DNA of 64,000 nt from contig JAHDVF020001520.1 of assembly GCA_022606425.2 (NCBI GenBank), forward strand, positions 186,001 to 250,000, read 5' to 3'. Every line of letters begins with the position of its first letter. Positions within the stretch are counted from its first letter, which is position 1. This DNA is from Lepidostoma basale. Its lineage: Eukaryota > Arthropoda > Insecta > Trichoptera > Lepidostomatidae. A model generated the notes under the pieces. The model did no database searches. It was not told the origin of the DNA and worked only from the letters and a program-made list of their open reading frames with translations. A program made the translations under genes and the position numbers. Shown piece after piece: positions 34,443 to 44,506 of the stretch.

Positions 34443-34895
34443 GTAACTAACTAACTAAACATCACGCCATTTCCCCGGAGGGGTAGGCAGAGAGGATGGA
34501 TCGCCACAATGCTCTATCCTGGCATACCTCTCGGGCTTCCTTAACATTCATACATCGTACCATGCACGCACGTCGATTATTTCGACTTCGAATGTGACCA
34601 CCTTAGTAACTGATTAATTTGGTCATGCCATGTTTTTCTTGGTCGTCCTCGGCTTCTTTTGCCACTCACACTGCTTGTGTACAACTTTTTAACCATTCTA
34701 CACTCATCCATTCGTTCTATATGTCCAAACCATCTCAGGGATCCTTTTTTAATTTTATCCTTGAAGTAGTCATCTGCCATTTCTTTCTTACATTTCTTTC
34801 TTATTTCATCGTTCGGTATTCTATCATACAACGTTTTCCCGCACATTCTTCTTAGTGATCTTATTTCTACGGCGTTTATCCTGCTTATTATTTTT
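34443..34895 (-). mobile_element. LINE-A fragment, KLYTSSVSGKRSRG subfamily
   Basis: Open frame 34577-35005 includes SRINAVEIRSLRRMCGKTLY, RWFGHIERMDECRMVKKL and RPRKTWHDQINQLL. Confidence 0.85.
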
Positions 34896-35250
34896 AAAGT
34901 ATATTTGTTAAAGTGTACTTGGGTGGTTTTGGTATGACTGGGCCGATGTATGATATATAAAATACCTCTAGGATTTTCCGTATGATGAGGTAATGTAATT
35001 TTCATGGCGGTGTTTCGTTTATAATGTCATAATTACACAAAGTAAGGTTGTTAATTAAAATTTGAAATTCAGCCCGTGCAGTGGTGACGTAGGTACCGTT
35101 AACAAATATACGTGACGTCACTGTAGAGCAGAACGATATCTCTGCAATTAACGTGCTTGGGGGATATTTTTATTTAATTATCCACTGATTTAATATGATG
35201 TAAAAAAACATTTCATTTAATACCCATTTTTTAATAATACGAAAAAAAAA
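34895..35250. other. Unassigned stretch
   Basis: Contains a TACGTGACGTCACTG-like CRE-type octamer TGACGTCA at about 35113; no gene is visible near it. Confidence 0.3.
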
Positions 35251-35440
35251 CGAAGTGCTTAACGATATCAAAAGAGCCGCTCAGATGTAAACTAATCATC
35301 GATAACACACCTATTGAACAAGTCATGCGATTCACTTACCTAGGCATAGAGATCGGTAGCTACAGTCACCTATATGACGAAGTGCGAGCGCAAACCAATA
35401 AAGCGACAGCCGTGGTTGGCTGCTAGCGCGACACCATATT
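35250..35440 (+). mobile_element. RTE-B internal fragment
   Basis: TKCLTISKEPLRCKLI, then IEQVMRFTYLGIEIGS and NKATAVVGC; aligns with KTKCMTFARNQLRCEV of the nested copy at 57.7 kb. Confidence 0.75.
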
Positions 35441-35639
35441 TTTTTTGTTCATTTGTGAAAATCGGTGCACGAAAAAGCAAAAAACCGAATTCCAGATTAT
35501 TTTTTCTATTGGCCTAATTTTGCTGCATGTCAGCTCCAAAAATTCATTTTATAATTGAATGTGAATTATTAAAAAAAGAAACAATATTATAAATGTAGGG
35601 AGTCTGAACAAAATAAAATAAATCAGCAGGGGGTCTATG

Positions 35640-35680
35640 GGGAAAAAATTTTTGGGAACCACTGTTTTAAACGAATTGTT
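35640..35680. mobile_element. Possible terminal fragment of a hAT element
   Basis: GGGTCTATGGGG, a run of A and T, then GGGAACCACTG. Read in reverse this gives CAGTGGTTCCC...CATAGACCC, a form I associate with hAT termini. No partner end was found. Confidence 0.35.
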
Positions 35681-35689
35681 GTCGGGTTT

Positions 35690-36178
35690 GCTGGTAATGA
35701 ATAAATAAATAAATTTTGTGGTGCAGGTGAAGCTATGAGAATCGAAGCATGCAGCAAAGTGTATCCATCAATCCATCAACATTCTTCATCCCCTAATGCT
35801 GGGTTATCTACATAATTAGGGTTATAGGGATGGGCAAACTTCGCCGATCGGCTTAACCGGCTCAACCGGATTTTAGCGTCAAAAATGACCAGCCTAATAT
35901 GGCCTCGCTGCCGAATGCGCCGAGTCATGTGTGACCAATTTCACACTGTCACGGCCTGGGGTAACGGTGATTGCTTAACGTCACGAGGGTACGCCATCCA
36001 GCCCGAACGTGTCGTCCACGCTAACTAGCGAAAATTTCGATAACTAATGATACTGCAGGTTCATGTTATGGCCGAGCATCATCGTTACGCGTAAAAAAGC
36101 TGCCAAGCCTGCGAAAATTCGTGTTAAACGCGTAATGTAACGGCACGATACCGGGGCAAAACCGTTACAATAGTTTAG
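35690..36178. other. G+C-richer island without identified repeats
   Basis: 35820-36175 has many CpG dinucleotides (for example GATCGGCTTAACCGGCTCAA), in contrast to its surroundings. No open frame of note. Confidence 0.35.
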
Positions 36179-36179
36179 A

Positions 36180-36605
36180 CTCCTTTCTCTTAAAATTCTT
36201 TGTCTACATTTAATTTCCCAAGCTCCCATTCCCAATCAAATGCAAATTAATCATTTATTAATTTCTATATAAATTATATCTTTTCAAATGTTCTTAATTC
36301 CATTTTTTCTTAATTCCATTTTTTTTAAATTATATTATCAGTATGTATTATTACTATTTAATATTATTTATTATTTTACTGTTAAAAAATAATTGTTAGT
36401 ACCTACTTATAACAAATAGCCTAACTTAATTATAAAAAAATAAAATTTTTGTATCGAGCTTTAAATGCGTTTTTTTATAAGTCTTTCTTTATTTAGTTTT
36501 TGTTATATTTTTACACCTGAAGATGGAGGTATTCTCCAAAACATGTCGTGTATTTTAATATTTTTTTAATTAAAAATAGGTTTAAGCGATGTATTTTTAA
36601 TGTCC
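36180..36605 (+). repeat. P3 Penelope-type 3' region with hammerhead-like motif
   Basis: Matches 55520-55920 over about 400 bp. At 36513-36551: ACAC, CUGAAGA, U, GGAG hairpin CUCC, AAAAC (G12 changed to A), AU, GUC, GUGU. Confidence 0.7.
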
Positions 36606-36847
36606 AAAGTGCCTTACAATAGTATTTTATTTTATTTTATCAATGATGTAAAACTCCATATCAGATAATGAAAAAAAAAACTTTTTAAAATGTATATTTA
36701 GTTAAAATTCAATAATATCTGGGTATTCCACCGGTTTCGGCATTTTGGCATTAAAAAAAGAGGTATTTCCAAACACTATTAGCCGGAAGGCTAGTCAAAT
36801 GAAATATTTAAAATCAAGAATTACTTAAAAGCCTAACATTGTATTGT

Positions 36848-37098
36848 ACCTGCGTGGTCGAGTGGTAAGTGCATTGACTGCCACCCCGAAGGTTCCGGGT
36901 TCGATTCCCGGCGAGGGCAGTGTGATTGTCACACTGTCTTTGGCCTGGTGTAGAATTCACGTGACAATAAAATGGCGATAGATTAGCTACCTACCACATG
37001 TCACGAAAATCACTATGATAGCTATAATACCTTTTACATCGATTTGGCTCATGCTGTCATGATGTAAAGACCAATTCAACAAAATAATAATAATAATA
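36848..37098 (+). mobile_element. SINE-T, best copy of a tRNA-derived SINE
   Basis: The tRNA-like head has an A-box region GTGGTCGAGTGGTAAG and a perfect B box GGTTCGATTCC (36898-36908). A constant body follows (CACACTGTCTTTGG, AATTCACGTGACAATAAAATGG) and an (AAT)n tail. It would be transcribed by RNA polymerase III and copied by a LINE reverse transcriptase. Confidence 0.9.
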
Positions 37099-37394
37099 AC
37101 ATTAGTCACACAGGTAATTGATTTTTAATTATATAGAAACTAAAAATAATTTTATTAAAAATATTAAAATAATAATAACAAAAATATTAATATGCGTAAT
37201 ACTATTGGATCCTTTTAACACCATAGAATAACATAGAATCGTTCAACTTCAACCTCACCATTTTCGTTTTATTATAAGCCTACCAAAACCTACCAAAAAT
37301 TGATATACGAGTAGGTATCAGAAGATGGAGCGAGTTGCCGAAACCGGTCGAAGACACAAACATTAGTGGATTTTAACTAAATATACATTTAAAT

Positions 37395-37910
37395 AGTCCA
37401 CTGTTTCGGCCAAAACACTATTACTCTTAAAATTTATAACACTTTTATTATTATTATTAATATATTTATTTTTTTAATCGCTCTTTACATCATGACAGCA
37501 TGATCCTAATCAATGTAAAGGTTATTATAGTTATCATAGTGATTCTCGGACATGTGATAGGTAGTTAATCTATCGCCATTTTATTTTTACGTGAATTCTA
37601 CACCAGACCAAAGACAGTGTGACAATCACACTGCCCTCGCCGGAAATCGATTCCGGAACCTCGGGGTGGTAGTTAATGCACTAACCACTCGGCCACGAAG
37701 GTGGTTATTATATCACAATTTATTTTTATTCACTGAGAATGTCGCGATAGCTGTTTCGCCAACCGATGTTGGCATCATCAGGTGTTACAATAAACTGTAT
37801 TGTAACACCTGAGGATGCTAACATCGGTTTGCTAAGCAGCTGTCGTGACATTCTTAGTGAATAAAAATAAATTGTGATATTATAGCAGTGTTTTAAATTT
37901 ATCAGTAAAA
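37395..37910. repeat. P2 Penelope-type inverted pair, split by SINE-T
   Basis: Arms of about 82 bp (about 37713-37795 and 37798-37880) mirror each other around a 5-bp centre. The outer part of the left arm (CTGTTTCGGCCAAAACACTA) is displaced to 37398 by SINE-T. Confidence 0.75.
37440..37708 (-). mobile_element. SINE-T copy inserted in a P2 Penelope-type palindrome
   Basis: Reverse-oriented full copy. It splits the left arm of the P2 inverted pair at 37.4-37.9 kb and is therefore younger than that structure. Confidence 0.85.
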
Positions 37911-38047
37911 ATATACATTAAAAAAAAATTACAAACAATTAACTTCTACCATGAAATTTCAAATACCATTTTTTTCCATACGAAATTATTAATTCGAATG
38001 AAAACATCTGTTTTATTATAATAAATGCAGTATAATTGAAATCTTTT

Positions 38048-38160
38048 AGCACCTAGTATTATCACCATCACCATTAATGTTGGGTGACAGGTGAACGCCT
38101 TAAAAAAATGTGAAAAAATCCCTCGTAATTTTCCAAAAAACAAAACTTTTTTATTTTTAT
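38048..38160 (-). pseudogene. Decayed copy of exon 1 of the Cys-rich secreted gene
   Basis: On the minus strand it reads AAGGCGTTCACCTGTCA and then codes for a hydrophobic MVMVIIL run, closely matching the first ~16 codons and the upstream 50 bp of exon 1 at 61.5 kb. The start ATG has become AAG, and the upstream tttttttcag acceptor reads ttttttcac. Similarity stops abruptly near 38048, inside the signal-peptide region. No matching exon 2-5 remnants were noticed nearby. Confidence 0.7.
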
Positions 38161-38194
38161 TTATACTATTTTTCAAGAACAAAATATGTCCTTT

Positions 38195-38602
38195 ATTAGG
38201 ATGAAAGCAGAAAAAATGCAGCAGAAATGAAATTGGTGGAAAAGTGTGTAAAGTTTGTGTATGATAGAGCGTGGAATGAAAATATAAGAAGTAAATGAAG
38301 TGGAAATGAAAGTGTTATGGACAAAATAATAAAAGGATCATTAAGATGGTTTGTACACACGGAAAGAAATAATTGTTGTAAAGAAAGTATATTTTAACGA
38401 CGTAAGCAGAAGCAGATCGAGGAAAACGTAGCTCTATCAAATCAATTAACGATTAAGTGTCGGCCGCGTGAGGAGTCGGAGAAATCGTCGTTTTAGCATG
38501 ACACGATGTATGAATGTTGAGGAATCGAGAGAAGTATATCAGGAAAAACAGTGTGGCAATCCCTTCGGGAAGACGGGGTGATGGTTAGTTACTTAGTTAC
38601 AA
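38195..38602 (+). mobile_element. LINE-A fragment, heavily decayed
   Basis: Aligns from the DESRINAVEM region to the gatggttagtta end, with many stops. Confidence 0.7.
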
Positions 38603-39187
38603 TATTTTTAGTTATCTATTGAAAAATGGAATATGAGAGAAATATATTGTGTTGCACTTATATATAATTGTTATTATTAAAAATTTTAATTTGATAATAT
38701 TTCAAAATGTATTTTATTACTGTAAACAGTGCATGATTTACCATGATATCAATTTTGCTGTTACAACAATTGATTTTGTTTTAAAATTTGATAATATTAT
38801 AAGACCAGACGATAATAGTATTTTAAATATAAACACTGCATTTTCTTAGTGTATCGTGGACAAACAAAATATTCTAACCGATGGAAGTAAAAACCAAAGC
38901 GTCTACAAGTAAGAAAATTGAAGCAAGAAGCCTATTGGACTATCCTTGCTAATCAAAATGTTGATATTTTCATTTGAATAATGTGTGTATACCTTTTTCA
39001 GCATGATCATCTGTGCCTTCTTCATCAGAGCAGAGCGAAGATTTGGACGAACTTCGCAATGACATTGAAACTGAAATTGAAACTCCTTGTGAGTAAAACC
39101 ATTTCTTAAATTAAGTGATAAAGATATTTCTAAAATTAGTAGATCTTATGAAAGTCACCGTAATATTTATTGTTTCCTGAACAAAAA
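38603..39187. other. Unassigned stretch with exon-like fragments
   Basis: 38760-38850 (IDFVLKFDNIIRPDDNSILN) and 39008-39090 (SSVPSSSEQSEDLDELRN then DIETEIETP|gtgagt) look coding but have stops between and before them. Origin unknown. Confidence 0.35.
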
Positions 39188-39845
39188 TGTAACTAACTTA
39201 CTAACCATCACATGGTCTCCCCGAAGGGGTAGGCAGAAAGAATGGACTGCCACACTTTTCTTTCCTGGCATATTTTTCTCGCTTCCTCAACATTCATACA
39301 TCGTGTCATGCATGCGCGTCGATTTCTCTGACTCCTCACATGGCCGACATTCAATATTTGATTTATTTGATCGTGCCACGTTTTCCTCGGTCTTTCTCTA
39401 TTTCTGGTTCCATTTATATCATTAACATATAATTTTTTTACCATTCTTTCTTCATTAATTCTTTCCATATGCCCAAACCATCCTAATGATCTTTTCATTA
39501 TTTTGTTCATGACACCATCATTCGCACCCCATTCACTTCTTATATTTTCATTCGACACTCTATCATACACAGAGTATCCACACATTCGTCTAAGAGATCT
39601 CATTTCTACTGCATTTATTCTACTTTCATCCTTCTTTTGCCAGCTCCATGCTTCGCTTCCATACATAAGGGTCGGTAGAAGAACACCATTGTCACTGCCA
39701 TTCTAGCTTTTTTGGATAGGTTTTTGTTTGCGATGACAACTTTACGTGCACCATTCACTTTGTTGCCTGCCCCAACCCTTCTTTCAATATCCCTCTCCAC
39801 TCGCCCATCTCTTGTAAACATACTACCTAAATACACGAACTCAAC
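39188..39845 (-). mobile_element. LINE-A fragment with 152-codon open frame
   Basis: 39208-39666 is open across MYGSEAWSWQKKDESRINAV, MRSLRRMCGYSVYDRV, RERPRKTWHDQINQIL and ARKICQERKVWQSILSAYPF. 39615-39836 continues upstream after a frameshift. Same subfamily as the copy at 44.5 kb. Confidence 0.88.
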
Positions 39846-40224
39846 TCAACAATAATGTATAATTTGTCTTTTTTTTTTAATGCACTTTGTAAATACAACC
39901 TTTGTATACGATTATATTACCTTGTTTCAGATAGTATGATATATAAAACACTTATTTTCTTCTTCCCTTATTGGAGATCTTGCAATCTGCTTACATAGGA
40001 TATCAAATTTCTTCCTATGACGAAAACGTCCGTTTTTTCCATCTCTTCTCTTCGATGGAAGTCCTGGTGGTCGAAGGCCTGCTGGAGTCTCGTGCATCGC
40101 GATCTAAGGAATCCTCGCTGGATCCATTCTCTCGATATGGTCCCTCCAGAATCGTCTTCATAAAACACGATTATTGCTTATTTTTATGGAAAACCAATTT
40201 GAGAGTTAAAACATGTATTAAAAA

Positions 40225-40525
40225 AATCGATTTATTCTTCTTCTTATTTTTCTTCTTCTTCTCCTTATAATCCTTTGGTCTGTTCCTAAAATCAGGCTGG
40301 CCTGTCTTGGGAGGTTGACTCCGAACTATCTCTCTATCTCTTCGGCGGTCTTCCGGGGGGAACGGCAGCCGGCAGGAATCTGATGCGCCACAGCGTGTGG
40401 GATTCTGGTGGGATCCATCCTCTACACATGCGCATTCCAGTATTTTCTTGCAGATCTCCACCTTGCATATCTCGCGGATAGCCGTGTTCCTCACCCTATC
40501 TCGAATTTTCCTTCCTGCTATCATT
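40225..40525 (-). mobile_element. RTE-B 3' fragment with (GAA)n tail
   Basis: AGRKIRDRVRNTAIREICKV, a frameshifted continuation, and tail AGAAGAAGAA at the plus-strand left edge. Same subfamily as the nested copy at 57.2 kb. Confidence 0.78.
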
Positions 40526-41002
40526 TATTATATTTTAATTTTACTAATACATGTTTAAAATCAGAAAAAAAGTTGGATGCTTTTATCTAAAGCTTTTTCA
40601 TTCTCAGATGAAATATGTAAATGTCAAAGTCAAAGTACTATTTCATTATTTTAACAATCATACGATAGTACAAACAATCGAATACATTATTATTTATTGG
40701 ATCTTACAGATATTACTTCCCTGTTGTAAAACGTATTGTTCCCGTTAAAAATAAGAGCTTTAAGCTCTGGAAGGATGCATTGGACTAAAACAGGGGTTGC
40801 CAAGTGGCATTTGCGATAAAGTGCCGGGCAGTCTGTTGGAAATAGGTGCCATTAAAAGACCACAGCAGGTCACCACAGAATGTCCGTGGAAATATAAAAT
40901 ACGATTAAATATTTTACGCGTTTTTTTTAATTTAAAAAACTACCACTAAGGATCGTCCAAGTCAACATGTGCTTCGAGAAAAACGTGTCATGATCAAATA
41001 CT

Positions 41003-41460
41003 TTTACTTAGACAGCCGTTGTCGCTGGACATAGGCCTCCTCCATACTTCCCCACGTATCCCTGTCTTGTGCCTTTTGCATCCAATCGCCAGCAATTCTT
41101 CTAATGTCATCGGACCATCGTGTGAGGGGTCTCCCTCTGTTTCGTTTGTCTTCGCGATGTTTCCACTCTACCACCCTTCTGGTCCATCTATCGTCTACCA
41201 ATCTGGCAACATGTCCCGCAAATGATCATTTAAGATTCGCTACCTTCTACGTATTTCAGTATTTCTAATCCGGTCTGAGAGTTTTACGTGTAGCATGGCT
41301 CTTTCGTGTTTCCTCTGTGCTACACGGAGTCTCCTTATGGTCTTCTTGGTGAGGTTAGCGTTTCTGCTCCATATATCAGTACTGGAAGTACGTATTGATC
41401 ACACATTTTGCGTTTCAGACACTGGGGAATCTTACTATTAAAGAACTTCTTCAGATTGCC
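41003..41460 (-). mobile_element. RTE-B C-terminal fragment
   Basis: DDRWTRRVVEWKHREDKRNR, GRPLTRWSDDIRRIAGDWMQ and DTWGSMEEAYVQRQRLSK stop; upstream region decayed. Confidence 0.8.
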
Positions 41461-41554
41461 ATATGCCGCCCACCCAAGATCGATTCTTGTCTGAAGTTCA
41501 GCAGTCTGATTTTCTCTGGAATTCTCGTATTCAATTGATCAAATATATTAAATA

Positions 41555-41715
41555 ATAAATATCGGCCACGTATATAGTTGTAGAAATTGACGTGCGTGGA
41601 TGACATGATGTATGAACGTAAAAGAAATGAGGAATCGAGAAGTATGCCAGGACAGGACAACGTGTGGTCCATTTTTTTTGCTAACCCCTTTAAAGTGGCG
41701 GCGAGATCGTGATCA
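41555..41715 (+). mobile_element. LINE-A 3' fragment
   Basis: Codes for the decayed RRACMT region and terminal block (ggtccattttttttgctaac). Confidence 0.6.
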
Positions 41716-41996
41716 GTTTTAGAATTTTACGGTGTTAAATGTTTAATAAAAGTGTATAATGTTTGTATGTATCACGGGCGCCACTGGCTAGTCGGGAAAT
41801 AAAATATCGATGTTCAAAAATTCTGTGTCAACATCTGTTCTCTTCCTGCTTTTCAATCTTACCTTCTACTTCTCGCCTGTTCACTTGCTTGTTTCTAAAT
41901 ATATACTCGTACTTTATTTTTATATTATTTTTCTAAGAGAACCGAGAACACCTTTGCACAATCTTCGATAACAAAATATATTGGTAACATAGTACA

Positions 41997-42540
41997 AAGT
42001 GTCTCAAAATAAAGTTTATATCGTTCATTAATGTGATATGTGAAGAGTTTAAACAACTTCTTGGTACCTGAATTGTGAAACTTTACTGGGCATAACCAAA
42101 AAAATATGGTTTCAGCAGGACGAAGTTACGTCACACACGTCCAATACGTCTCTTCCACGAGTTCGTGAAATTTCCCTGGCATATTCTCCACATTAATTGG
42201 CTTCCACGCAGCCCTAACTTAACCCCTATGGACTTTTTCCTGTCGGGTCATCTCAAATTTAAGTTTATATCAATAAATTGACTTCCCTAGCGCATCAGAA
42301 AGAAAATATTCACAAAATGGCAGCCATCACGGAGTCTACCTGCCGAGCCGTCATAAGAATTTTTACTGTTCGACGAAATGAGTGCCGCGAACGCGAAGGT
42401 TTATATTAGGACGATATTATTTTAAATAATAAATTCCCAAATTGTCTACTTTAATAAATAATAAACGTTTTTCTTTATCAATGGCTCATGTTTCTTTAAT
42501 CGATCCACTAAATATAAACTTTATTTTGAGAAACTTTGTC
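41997..42540 (+). mobile_element. Internally deleted Tc1/mariner-superfamily remnant
   Basis: Inverted ends of about 28 bp: 41997-42026 contains TCTCAAAATAAAGTTTATAT and 42509-42538 its inverse. From about 42104 a transposase fragment reads IWFQQDEVTSHTS, then after decay a P-Y-G-L-F-P motif, KLTSLAHQKENI and a C-terminal FTVRRNECRERE. This is the second catalytic Asp region onward of a DDE/D transposase. The 5' half is missing and stops are present. Confidence 0.7.
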
Positions 42541-42735
42541 TAAACAGTGCCTGTGTTACGAGTTGATTTAATGTTTTATAGATTTAGGTGACCATGTATT
42601 TCCGTTGGTGGCCACATCTATCGATCAGGAATCCTATAGAATGTAATAATATTATTTGGGAATTAATTATTTAAAATAATATCGTCCTAATGTAAACCTT
42701 CGCGTTCGCGGTACTCATATCGTCGAACAGTAACT
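42366..42735. repeat. Inverted repeat arms overlapping the Tc1-like remnant
   Basis: Arms 42366-42437 and 42657-42735 are near-perfect inverse copies that include GAACGCGAAGGTTTA. The left arm is the transposase C-terminus and 3' flank of the Tc1-like remnant; the right arm is an inverted partial second copy, about 220 bp away. Confidence 0.7.
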
Positions 42736-43066
42736 AATTCTTTACAGCTTCGAAGAGATGGGCATCTCACTACCCATTTCTTAAAATTAATCAGGGGATA
42801 TTTCGAGAACTCGGCCGTGCTAGAGGGTGTTGATCTTTTTGTCCCTGATAGATTTCTCCGACAGCGACATTACAGATTGTTTTACCTACCGGCCACCAGA
42901 ACCAATCTGCCTCTGGTGACACCGGTGGAAAGAGCAATTAGTCTGCTGAACGCGGACTCCTTGGAGATCGACGTATTTTATATTAGTGAAGGTACGTTCA
43001 GGAGACAAATACTATTGACTTTATAAAGTATCGTGTCGAACCATCTCTAATGCGTTCCTGGTACTA

Positions 43067-44388
43067 CGAGGTCTGTTCAAAAAGTATCGCGAATTTTGAA
43101 TTTCCGCTGGCTACGTATATTTGATTTTTGATTTTTTTGTACCGTTATGTTGGTACTCATGTCCCTTACTTATGCTGACAAGGTCGGCCATTTTGAATGT
43201 TTAGTTAATTTTTGACAGCTGTTTTGCTTGGATGTGTTTTGGCTCGTCTTCGATTTTTGCCTATTCCAAAAAATGGATCAAAGAATCTGTATCAAATTTT
43301 GTGTGAAAAACAAAATAAAGTGCGCGGACGCATTTCGAATGTTGACTGTGGCATATGGTGAAGCTACCTTGGACCAAAGCAACGTTTATCGGTGGTACAA
43401 AATGTTCTCAGAGGGCCGAGAAGATATGAACGACGAAGAGCGTGCCGGACGCCCGAGCACGTCAACAACAGACGAAAACATTGATAAAGTGAAGAAAATA
43501 GTATTAGCCAATCGTCGAATCACCGTTAGAGAAGTTGCTGAGGACCTAAACATATCGATTGGCTCGTGCCATTCGATTTTAACCAATGATTTGGGCATGA
43601 GTCGGGTCGCCGCGAAATTCGTGCCAAAATTGCTCAATTTCGACCAAAAACAGCATCGCGTTAACATTGCTCAGGAGATGTTGGACTCGGTCCGTGACGA
43701 CCCAAATGTGCTCCAGAGGGTCATAACTGGTGACGAATCATGGGTTTATGGTTATGACGTGGAAACCAAAGCTCAATCATCCCAATGGAAGCTGCCGCAT
43801 GAGCCAAGACCAAAAAAAGCGCGCCAAGTTCGGTCGAACGTGAAGGTTTTGCTCACAGTTTTCTTCGATTGCAGGGGCGTGGTGCATCATGAGTTCTTGC
43901 CACAGGGTAGTACGGTCAATAAGGAATATTACCTGCAAGTTATGCGCAATTTGCGCGAAGCAATCCGCCAGAAACGCCCGGATTTGTGGAAGAACAAAAA
44001 CTGGCTTTTGCACCATGATAACGCCCCTGCTCACACATCGTTGCTTGTGCGCGAATATTTGGCCAAAAACAACACAGTAATGGTGCCGCAGCCACCGTAT
44101 TCCCCAGACCTGCCCCCCTGTGACTTTTTCCTTTTTCCAAAACTGAAGAGGCCCATGAAAGGACGACGCTACGCCACGATTGAGGAGATAAAGACGGCAT
44201 CGAAGGAGGAGCTGAACAAGATCACAAAAAATGATTTTTTTAAGTGCTTCGAGGATTGGAAAAAACGTTGGCATGAATGTATTATATCCGAGGGGAATTA
44301 CTTTGAAGGGTACAAAATAGATATTCATGAATAAATAAATACTTTTTGAAAAAATATAAAATTCGCGATACTTTTTGAACAGACCTCG
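43067..44388 (+). mobile_element. Apparently intact mariner transposon
   Basis: 1322 bp, flanked by TA target duplications (43065-43066 and 44389-44390). Terminal inverted repeats of 31 bp match exactly: 43067-43097 begins CGAGGTCTGTTCAAAAAGTA, and 44358-44388 is its reverse complement. One uninterrupted transposase gene fills the interior. It sits inside the 3' end of a dead jockey-like LINE; the related copy at 19.3 kb shows the uninterrupted site. Confidence 0.95.
43273..44334 (+). CDS. Mariner transposase, full length, DD34D
   Basis: 353 residues from MDQRICIKF, the usual length for mariner transposases. An upstream in-frame ATG at 43228 would add 15 hydrophobic residues and is less likely to be the start. 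The N-terminal half holds two helix-turn-helix regions (about residues 1-50 and 75-110). The catalytic triad is visible: D154 in ITGDESW, D249 in HHDNAPAH and D284 in YSPDLPPCDFF, with 34 residues between the last two. The enzyme would cut and paste the element at TA sites in the nucleus. There is no stop or frameshift. LPPCDFF differs slightly from the LAPCD common in the family. Similar proteins are often annotated SETMAR-like in insects. Confidence 0.95.
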   Translation: MDQRICIKFCVKNKIKCADAFRMLTVAYGEATLDQSNVYRWYKMFSEGREDMNDEERAGRPSTSTTDENIDKVKKIVLANRRITVREVAEDLNISIGSCHSILTNDLGMSRVAAKFVPKLLNFDQKQHRVNIAQEMLDSVRDDPNVLQRVITGDESWVYGYDVETKAQSSQWKLPHEPRPKKARQVRSNVKVLLTVFFDCRGVVHHEFLPQGSTVNKEYYLQVMRNLREAIRQKRPDLWKNKNWLLHHDNAPAHTSLLVREYLAKNNTVMVPQPPYSPDLPPCDFFLFPKLKRPMKGRRYATIEEIKTASKEELNKITKNDFFKCFEDWKKRWHECIISEGNYFEGYKIDIHE

Positions 44389-44506
44389 TATGTTGTATTT
44401 TTATAATATTTTACCTGTACTCAATAGATGCCTTTAACATTTTCCTGTTTGTAGTGTCTTTTGAGTTAATAAACCGATTTGATTTGTTTTGAGTGGATTA
44501 TCATTA

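Larger units (their letters stand above)
42743..44492 (+). mobile_element. Jockey-like LINE 3' end carrying the mariner
   Basis: 42743-43064 codes for DRFLRQRHYRLFYLPATRTN, LPLVTPVERAISLLNADSLE; 44391-44492 is the remaining 3' UTR and TGATTTGATT tail. Confidence 0.85.

Noticed and set aside
35108..35120. Functional CRE promoter element (TGACGTCA)
   Set aside because: No gene start, core promoter or conserved context nearby; a single octamer is expected by chance in long sequence.
36848..36920. Functional tRNA gene
   Set aside because: A and B boxes are present, but no foldable acceptor stem or anticodon arm was found and the sequence continues into the shared SINE-T body in many copies.
43777..44328. 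183-codon minus-strand frame
   Set aside because: Antisense shadow of the mariner transposase, which has the catalytic motifs and correct length.
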